Assembly (NCBI GenBank): GCA_002315555.1
Contig: DCHF01000055.1
Coordinates: 384,829-448,828 of the forward strand
Origin: Lachnospiraceae bacterium UBA1759
Lineage (GTDB): Bacteria; Bacillota; Clostridia; Lachnospirales; Lachnospiraceae
Reading direction: 5' to 3'
DNA length: 64,000 nucleotides
Shown: positions 33,049 through 41,000 of the stretch, piece by piece
Numbering within the stretch: position 1 is the first letter of the stretch
Layout: each line of letters opens with the position of its first letter
Made by a program: the position numbers and the translations under genes
Notes under the pieces: generated by a model
What the model was told of the DNA's origin: nothing
What the model saw: only the letters and a program-made list of their open reading frames with translations
The model's database searches: none

Positions 33049-33606
33049 TCAGATCGTGAGCAGTTTTTTCAGGCGCTCCTTGCCTGTTTTCAAATAACGT
33101 TTAACGGTACTTCTGCTGATCTCCATGATGTAGGCGATGTCGTCGATCTTCATGTTCTGGTAGTAGTACAGATAAATGGCCTGGGATTCCGAGAACGGAA
33201 GTGACATGATCTGTTCGATGATGTAACGCTTTTCATCGACGCGGACCACCTCGACCTCGGGTTCATAGCTCCGGGCCGCCGGCAGGGCTTCCAGAATATC
33301 CTCCTCCGTAGAGATGACATTGAACTGCTTTTGCTTCATGTTCATGTCGTAGCAGACACGGAAATTGATCTGGTTGAGCCAGGAGATGAACAGTTTGGAG
33401 TCCATGAGCGACGGCAGATTCTTAAAGGCGAGGATAAAGGTCTCCTGGACCGCATCCTGTGCCAGATAATCGTCCTTTAAATAACCGCAGGCGAATAGAT
33501 ATTGTTTTTTGTAAGTGGCAGCATATAGTTCGGCGAAGGCGTCCGAAGAGCCTGCGCGTGCTTGATCGACAAGTCCTGCTATATACTGATAGTCAAGTTC
33601 AGCCAT
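33049..33606 (-). CDS. ECF-type RNA polymerase sigma factor
   Basis: A 185-residue sigma-70 family regulator. Region 2 reads YKKQYLFACGYLKDDYLAQDAVQETFILAFKN-like, with the DAVQETF core, and region 4 reads LPFSESQAIYLYYYQNMK then DDIAYIMEISRSTVKRYLK, a helix-turn-helix for -35 recognition. Regions 1 and 3 are missing, as in extracytoplasmic-function factors. It lies at the head of the pilus operon, after a degenerate GGDEF gene and before a putative anti-sigma gene. It likely controls this operon and perhaps the divergent surface protein genes. Confidence 0.93.
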   Translation of the reverse strand: MAELDYQYIAGLVDQARAGSSDAFAELYAATYKKQYLFACGYLKDDYLAQDAVQETFILAFKNLPSLMDSKLFISWLNQINFRVCYDMNMKQKQFNVISTEEDILEALPAARSYEPEVEVVRVDEKRYIIEQIMSLPFSESQAIYLYYYQNMKIDDIAYIMEISRSTVKRYLKTGKERLKKLLTI

Positions 33607-33627
33607 CAGTCCCCCTAAATAGCGTGG

Positions 33628-34314
33628 TTATTTTGCGATACGTTTATTGGAAAGTGCGATCAGATCGGTGATCGTAGCGGCATCGGCCTCTGCTTCGTGG
33701 AAGGCCACACCGTAGCTGTACTGAATGGGAAGAGCGGTATCCACGTTGTTGTGAGCTTCGATCTTCTTTTCCAGAATGCTTAACATGCTGGAGATGGATT
33801 CCTGGGTACCCTGCTCAAAGATGGCAAGGAAATTGTTGCCGCCGTTTCTACCCACAAAGCAGACACCCTGTGCGGTCATACGGAGGATCATGGAAAAGTC
33901 ACGGATGACCGTGTTGCCGGCGCGGTGGCCGTAGACGCGGTTGATATCCTGCATGTTTGTGATGATGAAGGTGATGCAGGCCATATCCTTGGGAAGCGGC
34001 ATGTCCAGATACTGCTCGATCATCATATCGCAGCTGAAACGGTTGGAAATGCCGGTGGCGGGATCGGAACGGACGGAGTAGTTCATTTCGGTGTAATCCT
34101 TTTTATAGCTCAGGAAGTATTTAAAATCAAAGAAGATAAACAGGAATGAAAGCAGCAGGACGGCCCAGAGCATTACGCAGAGAGTCATCATATTGGAATC
34201 ATTGGAGACCGCGTGGAAAAGATCCTGGTCCGAGAAGACCATGAAGAGTCCGATGGCGGTAATGATCAGGTAAATTGCGAGCTGAATGGATTTGTACCAG
34301 GTCTGATTTCTCAT
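33628..34314 (-). CDS. membrane protein with degenerate GGDEF domain
   Basis: A 228-residue protein. Two N-terminal helices (about residues 10-28 and 40-62) precede a GGDEF-fold domain starting at DPATGISNRFSCDMMI. The active-site loop reads GGNNF, replacing both acidic residues of GG(D/E)EF, so it should be inactive as a diguanylate cyclase. It may bind GTP or act as a signal receptor. It is the first gene of the operon, with a consensus-like promoter at 34354-34382, and the ECF sigma gene follows after 21 nt. Confidence 0.85.
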   Translation of the reverse strand: MRNQTWYKSIQLAIYLIITAIGLFMVFSDQDLFHAVSNDSNMMTLCVMLWAVLLLSFLFIFFDFKYFLSYKKDYTEMNYSVRSDPATGISNRFSCDMMIEQYLDMPLPKDMACITFIITNMQDINRVYGHRAGNTVIRDFSMILRMTAQGVCFVGRNGGNNFLAIFEQGTQESISSMLSILEKKIEAHNNVDTALPIQYSYGVAFHEAEADAATITDLIALSNKRIAK

Positions 34315-34353
34315 ATATGCATCCCCCTATTCAAAGTAAGTACAATCTTCTTA

Positions 34354-34382
34354 ATTATATCAGAAGAAACAGGAGATGACAA
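34354..34382 (-). promoter_or_regulatory. sigma-A promoter of the pilus/sigma operon
   Basis: On the minus strand TTGTCA, a 17-nt spacer, then TATAAT, 40 nt upstream of the first gene of the 10-gene operon. Confidence 0.78.
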
Positions 34383-34634
34383 TACACTAGATGTGGGCAA
34401 AGCTTCCTATATAATGGGGAGTAAATTCCGGAAAAGCAGACCGGATCATCGCTGCTGCGGAAGGGGCTCATAAAAATTTATAATTATTTAATATTTTTTA
34501 CAAGGGCTTCATTTTGTGAATAACTCGATTTTCAGGACAAAAAAGCAGCAAAAAGTCTCCGAAACGACCAAAGAAATCGCGGGAAAACTGCGCGTCAAGG
34601 AAATAAAAATGCATAGAGTTGATATATTTTCCGA

Positions 34635-34702
34635 TTGTCGAAGAATGAGTATGCAGCATTTATAACGTGAAATGCATTATAACCTCTGTTTGCACGTATA
34701 AT
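34635..34702 (+). promoter_or_regulatory. candidate promoter region of the giant surface protein operon
   Basis: Two candidates lie in an AT-rich stretch. TTGTCG, an 18-nt spacer, TTTATA spans 34635-34664. A perfect TATAAT at 34697-34702 has no convincing -35. Either would give an untranslated leader of roughly 300 nt. The surrounding 34383-35009 holds no convincing gene; a 61-codon ORF at 34745 has no RBS or recognisable product. Confidence 0.4.
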
Positions 34703-34830
34703 ATTTAACATAATTTCCTGCATAACACCTCAAATGCGCTGCGAATGGCCTTAAAAAGGAAGGTGCGCAACGGTGTTGTGGATAACTTCGAAGCTTTGAA
34801 TTATAGCCGCGTTTTTCCTAAATATATAGA

Positions 34831-34947
34831 AAAATCCGTGAACTTTTTTCGGATTTTGCCCTGTCCTTTAGGGTATGAAACATTCTTCCGAATGGTGATT
34901 CGCGGAGCCGGAGAAGCCGATATGGTGTAAAGGGTTTCTCCGACTCC
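34831..34947 (+). other. structured leader upstream of the giant surface protein
   Basis: Four hairpins occur in series: 34831-34857 (8-bp stem), 34859-34873 (CCCT/AGGG), 34882-34893 (ATTC-TTCC-GAAT), and 34904-34947 (12-position stem with one mismatch and a 20-nt loop). None has a T-run, so they are unlikely to be intrinsic terminators. They may set mRNA stability or act as a sensing leader. I could not match it to a riboswitch class with confidence. Confidence 0.45.
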
Positions 34948-35009
34948 ATGAGTTTAACGGGGGAAAATAAACACTTAATCATCCTGAGAGGTGAAAAGAA
35001 GGGGGTAAA

Positions 35010-38000
35010 ATGAGCAAGAGATTAAAGATCATGCTCGCGGTCGTACTTTCAACGATTCTGACCGTATCCGGTGTTGTTGTGGCATCACGCGGTACGGAAA
35101 CGCTGAAAGCAAATGAAAGCCTGGTTCCGGCGGTGAAAACCAGCGAAGCGGAAGTTCCTGTAGTCGTTGACGATGCAGGCTCTTCGGACAGCGGCTCACC
35201 GGATGCGGTAAAAGACGGCGAATACACCGGTGAAAACTGGGGTGTCGGCGGCAACGGCATCATTTACTACGACGCGAACGGCAAAGTAGTCGAAAATGAA
35301 GCGGATGCGGCTTTCAGTCTTTCAAAGAGAGCTGAAAAGACTTCTGATAATCATTATGATGTTACGCTTCAGTTTGTGACGAAGACAACAACTACTACCA
35401 CGCAGCCCGGCGCAGCGGCAACGGTACTGGTCATCGACAGATCCGGTTCCATGGGATACTGTGCGGAGTGCGGCAAGACTACACATGTTGAGGGTTGTAA
35501 GTATTACCAGCAGCAGGTCCCTGTGGACAATTCCGTAAAGGAAGAACAGAAAACTGAGCATAGCAAATGGGTTAGGGTAAACGGCAGATGGACCACAGAG
35601 ACATACATGGCTTGCGAGTATTGTGATCAGGAAACTACCCACAGCAGATCCTGCAAGTATTATCAGCAGCAGGCGTCGGTCGACAATTCTGTGAAATCCG
35701 AACAGACGAGACTCGCTGCAGCGAAGACGGCTGCCATCAGCTTCCTGAATTCCTACAGAGGCGATAAGTTCCCGTACGCAACCGGCCTCGGACGTTATGT
35801 GGCACTGGTTTCATATTCCAGTAAGGGAAGTGTTACCCAGACCTGGGTCGATGTTTCCACACAGTCCGGTTATGACGCCATGGTTTCTAAGATCAACGGG
35901 CTTTCTGCAGATGGTGGTACGAATACCGATGACGGTCTTTATCAGGCTTCTACCTGCCTGGACAATGCTACGGTTAAGAGCATTGCGGCTTCTATGAAGA
36001 ATGTCGTCCTTCTTACGGATGGTATCCCGACCTATTCCAGAAATTCGTCTGATGGTGGTACAACCTGTAACCAGACAGAATACAACGATACGGTAAAAAC
36101 GGCTACCTCTGTTAAGAGTAAGGCAACGTTATATACGGTATGCTTTGGTGCACAGAATGACATTGTACTCAATAATGAGAGCTGTGGAGATTTCTTAAAG
36201 AATAAGATCGCATCCTCTACAGATAAAGCATATAATGCCGATAATGCGGATCAGTTGGCCGCAGCATTTGCCGCAATCACCCAGACCATCGTCTCCGGTC
36301 TTAACGGTGAAGGCACCACCATCACCGACCCGATCCCGAGCGGTGTTACGATCGATGCAAGCAGCATCGCAGGCGGCGCTTACGCTGACAGTACCTGGTC
36401 TCTCGGCCAGCCGGTCGTTACGACTGAGGGTAATGTTACTTATTATACTTACACGATCACATACAGCGTTACCATCGATGCCGATGCAGAAGGCTTCAAT
36501 GACAGCGAGTATCATCCGATCAACGGTAAGACCATCCTGAACTTCCCGGACGGTACAACGACTCCGTCCATGGAATTCCCGGTTCCGGGTGTTACCGGTA
36601 AGACTACTCTTTATAAGGTCGTCTTCAACAGAGGCGCAAACGGCACCTTCACCGGTGATGATGCCGAGAAGACGGAAATCGTTTATGATGAGATCAAGGC
36701 AAATGAAGCTACTCCGGCATATCCGGAAGTGGTCGCAGACGAGGATCATTACTTCACCGGCTGGGATTATGAGAGAGCGGATCTTGTCAAGAACAACGCC
36801 AACATCGTTGACGGCGTGATCACCTTCACTGCACAGTATGCGGAGAAGACCACGGTCACGATCAAAGGTGAAACTGCTACAAAGCCGTACAATGGTGCCG
36901 CACAGGCCATTGACGGAATTACCGTAACCGGTCTTCCGGAGGGTGCCGAACTTTCTGGTGTTACTTACGCGGCAGCGGGAACGAATGCAAGCAACAATGC
37001 ATATGCAGGTTCCTTCACCAATAAGACGCCGAAGGTCATGCAGAACGGCAAGGACATCACGGATCATTTCAAATATGAATATGTAACCGGTTCCCTGACC
37101 ATCACTCCGGTAACGCTGACCATCACCACTCCGTCTGATAAGAAGGTCTATGACGGTACGGAACTTGCAGCTGCAGGTACCATCAGCGGATTTGTTGCGG
37201 ATGAAGGCAGCAAGGTCACCTTCAAGACCGGCGCAGAGGTTACTGAGATCGTCAACGTTTCAGACACTGCAGAAAAGAACAACACTTACGAACTGGATTG
37301 GAACGGTGTCGTTTCTACAAACTATACCATCGTAGAAGATCTGGGTACCCTGACCATTACTCCGGCACCGGTTACAGTTAAGATCGTCGGCGCTATCACA
37401 AACGCAAAGTATGACAAGGAGGAGCATACCGCTTCCGGTTATACGGTAAGCATCGAGGATGCAACCGGACTTTACACCGAAAAGGATTTCTCCATCGCAG
37501 AAGGAACCAAGACTTCCGTCAGCCGTGTTCAGTACGGCCAGGAAAACATGGGACTCAGCGACAAGAAGTTCACGAACAATAATACGAACTTTGATGTAAC
37601 ATTTGATGTAACCGACGGCTATGTTAAGATCACGAAGGAAGCTCAGGTAACCGTTCAGATCAAGGGTAATGCGAAGACCTACACCTACAACGGTGAGGAA
37701 CAGACGGTAACCGGTTATGAAATCATTGGAATTTCTAATGATAAGTATTCCGAAGACGACTTCAAGTTTACCGGTACTGCATCTGCAGCCCGTACTGATG
37801 TCGGAACCACTCCGATGGGTCTTACGGCTGACATGTTTGAGGATACGAACGGTAACTTTGACAGTGTTACTTTTGAAATTATCAGCGACGGTTCCGTTAC
37901 CATTAACCCGCTGGCAGTTACCGTAACGGTTGAAGGTAACAGCGACGAACAGGTTTATAACGGATCCGAACAGTCTGTTTCCGGTTATGAAGTAAAAGAA

Positions 38001-41000
38001 ATCAGCAGCAGTCTTTATACTGCTGATGACTTCAGCGGTCCGGCACAGGATGCTGAAGAAGCAACCGCAGCACGCACCGAGGTTGGTACCACTACCATGA
38101 CTCTTGCTGCAGCAGATTTTGCCAACACCAATGAGTCCGGTAACTTTACCGTTACCTTCAATGTAACTCCGGGTTCCATGACCATCAAACCCGTTACTGA
38201 AGAAGTCGTTGTTGAAATCGTCGGTAACTCTGATAAGAAGGACTATGACGGCAAAGAACTCAAGGTGGAAGGCTATACCGTAAAGTCCATCAGCAATGAT
38301 CTTTACACCGAATCCAATATCTCCTATGTCGGTACGGATGCAGCCAAGGTTGCGGCACAGACCAACGTCGGTACGGATACCATGGCTCTTGCAGCTTCCG
38401 ATTTCGAGAATGCAAGTGCAAACTTCACGAATGTTAAATTCGTAGTAACTCCCGGTAAGGCAGTCGTTGAGCCTCTGGCAGTTACCGTTACCGCAAATGA
38501 TAACAGCAAGAAGTACGGCGAGGCAGATCCGACGCTTGATGCTAAGGTTGAGACCCTCATCGGTGAGGATTCCATCAGCTACGATGTAAAGCGTGTTGAG
38601 GGCGAACTTGTCGGTACCTACACGATCAATGTGACCGGCGCCGAAGACCAGGGCAACTACAAGGTTTCCTATGTTCCGGGCATCTTCACCATCACTGAGC
38701 CGACCGATCCTTCCAAGGTCATTAATAAGGACCACGAGGGAACCGGCTTCAACCTGGGCGAAAAGGTTGAATTCTCGATCGTTGTTAAGAACATTTACAA
38801 TCAGGAAGTAGTTGCGACTGTTGAAGAGCAGGATGGTGTTACGATCCAGCCCGGCAATGGTTACACTGTTGAAAACGGTAAGGCAGTTGCTACCATGGCA
38901 GCCGGTGCTGAGATCACCGTAACAGCTGTTTATGAGAAGATCACAGAAGAGGACATTCTTGCAGGTGAGTATGTCAATAACGCAACTGTGAAGTTCAGCG
39001 TATCCGATACCGAGTACAAGGCGGATGATACTGCTGAAACCGCAAAAGAAGGCGCAGCGCTTTCCGTTGAGAAGACCGTGAAGTCCATCGGCGGCGACGA
39101 GGACAAGAAGACAGCATCTCTTGGCGATATCATCACCTACACCATTGAGGTTACCAATATCGGTAATGTTACTGTTAAGAACATCACCGTTGAAGATGAA
39201 CTGACCGGCAATACCGGCGATAAGGCTCTGGAAGTCGGAACTCTGGCTCCGGGCGCATCTGAAAAAGTAGAGGCAACTTACACCGTTACCGAGGATGATA
39301 TCCTTGCAGGTAAGATCGCGAACACCGCAACCGCAAAGGGAACGGCTCCGAACGGTGATGAGACTGAAGGCAACGCTGAGGTTTCAAATGATACCGATCC
39401 GGTAAAGAAGGAACTTGTTGTTGAGAAGACCGTGAAGTCCATCGGCGGCAAGGCTGACAAGGAGAAAGCATCTCTGAATGATGAGATCATCTACGAGATC
39501 ACTGTAACCAACAACGGCAACGTGACCGTGAAGGACATCACTGTTGAAGATGTTCTCACCGGCGACAAGTCTCTGGAAGTAGGAACTCTGGCTCCGGGCG
39601 CATCCAAGACTGTAAAGACCTCCGCATACAAGGTCACCGAGAATGATATTCTTGCAGGTGAGATCAAGAACACTGCAACCGCAACCGGTACCGCTTCGAA
39701 CGGAGAGGAGACCAAAGGCGAAGGCGATGTTACGACGGAGACGGATGATGTTGATAACAGCATCGAAGTTACCAAGAAATCCAACGTAGACGGCGTTGCA
39801 AAGTTTGGCGACACCATCGCATACACCATCACTGTTAAGAATATCGGTAATGTAACGATTTCCAATGTCACAGTTGATGATGAAAAGGCAGGCGTTAAGG
39901 GTAAAGCAATCGCCGGCGACATTAAGCCGGACGAAAGCAAGAGCATTACGGTAACCTACGTTGTTACGGAAGAAGATGTCCTTGCAGGTAAGATCGTGAA
40001 TACCGCAACCGCAAAGGGTTCTGACCCGAATGGTGATACCACGAAGGATGACGGTACGAAGGAAGATCCGACCGAAAAGGCAGCTCCGAGCCTCTTCGTA
40101 GAGAAGACCTCTGATGTGGAAGGCACCGCTTCTCTCGGCGATACCATCACTTACACCATTAAGGTTACCAACAACGGTAATGTGACCGTTACGGATATCA
40201 CCGTTGAAGACGAATTGACCGGCAATACCGGTGACAAGGCTCTGGAAGTCGGCACGCTGGCTCCGCGCAAATCAATGGAAGTGACTGCAACTTATGTGGT
40301 TACCGAGGAAGACATCGTTGCGGGTAAGATCACGAACGTTGCAACTGCAAAGGGCTCTGATCCGAACGGTAAAGATGTCGAAAAGGACGGTACCGTTGAA
40401 AACAATACCGATACGGTCGATACCACAATCGAAGTTGTGAAGACTGTGAAGTCCATCGGCGGCAAGGCTGACAAGAAGATGGCATCTCTGAATGATGAGA
40501 TCGTCTACGAAATCACTGTAACCAACAACGGTAACGTCACCATGACGAATATCAAGGTTGAAGATGAACTGACCGGCAATACCGGTGACAAGGCACTTGT
40601 CATCGAAGAGCTGGCTCCGGGCAAATCCGAGACTGTGGAGACCGCAGCTTATGTAGTTACCGAAGCCGATATTCTGGCAGGCAGCATCAAGAACGTGGTA
40701 ACCGTTAAGGGCGAAGATCCGGATAATGATCCGGATAATGATCCGGAAGGTGAAGCTGATGTTGACGTTCCGACCGATGAGGTCAGCAACAAGATCTCTG
40801 TTGAGAAGACCTCTGATGTAGAGGAAGGTAAGACCGTATCTCTCGGCGACACCATCACCTACACCATCACTGTTACCAATGAAGGCAATGTAACGATCGC
40901 CAACATTAAAGTCGAAGATACGCTGACCGGAAATACCGGTGATGATGTGATCGTTATCGACGAACTGGCTCCGAAGGCATTCAAGGAATACACCGTTCAG

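Noticed and set aside
34745..34930. 61-codon ORF in the leader of the giant protein
   Set aside because: No ribosome binding site, no recognisable product, and it overlaps the hairpins. Probably chance.
34859..34965. Possible c-di-AMP (ydaO) or c-di-GMP-I riboswitch
   Set aside because: Short stretches align in order with both classes, but the most conserved blocks (for example GGGACGCAAAGC of c-di-GMP-I) are absent, and a single long stem at 34904-34947 explains most of the pairing. Kept only as an unclassified structured leader.
37260..38735. 491-codon antisense ORF within the giant surface protein gene
   Set aside because: Follows the repeat period of the sense gene, with no RBS or domain.
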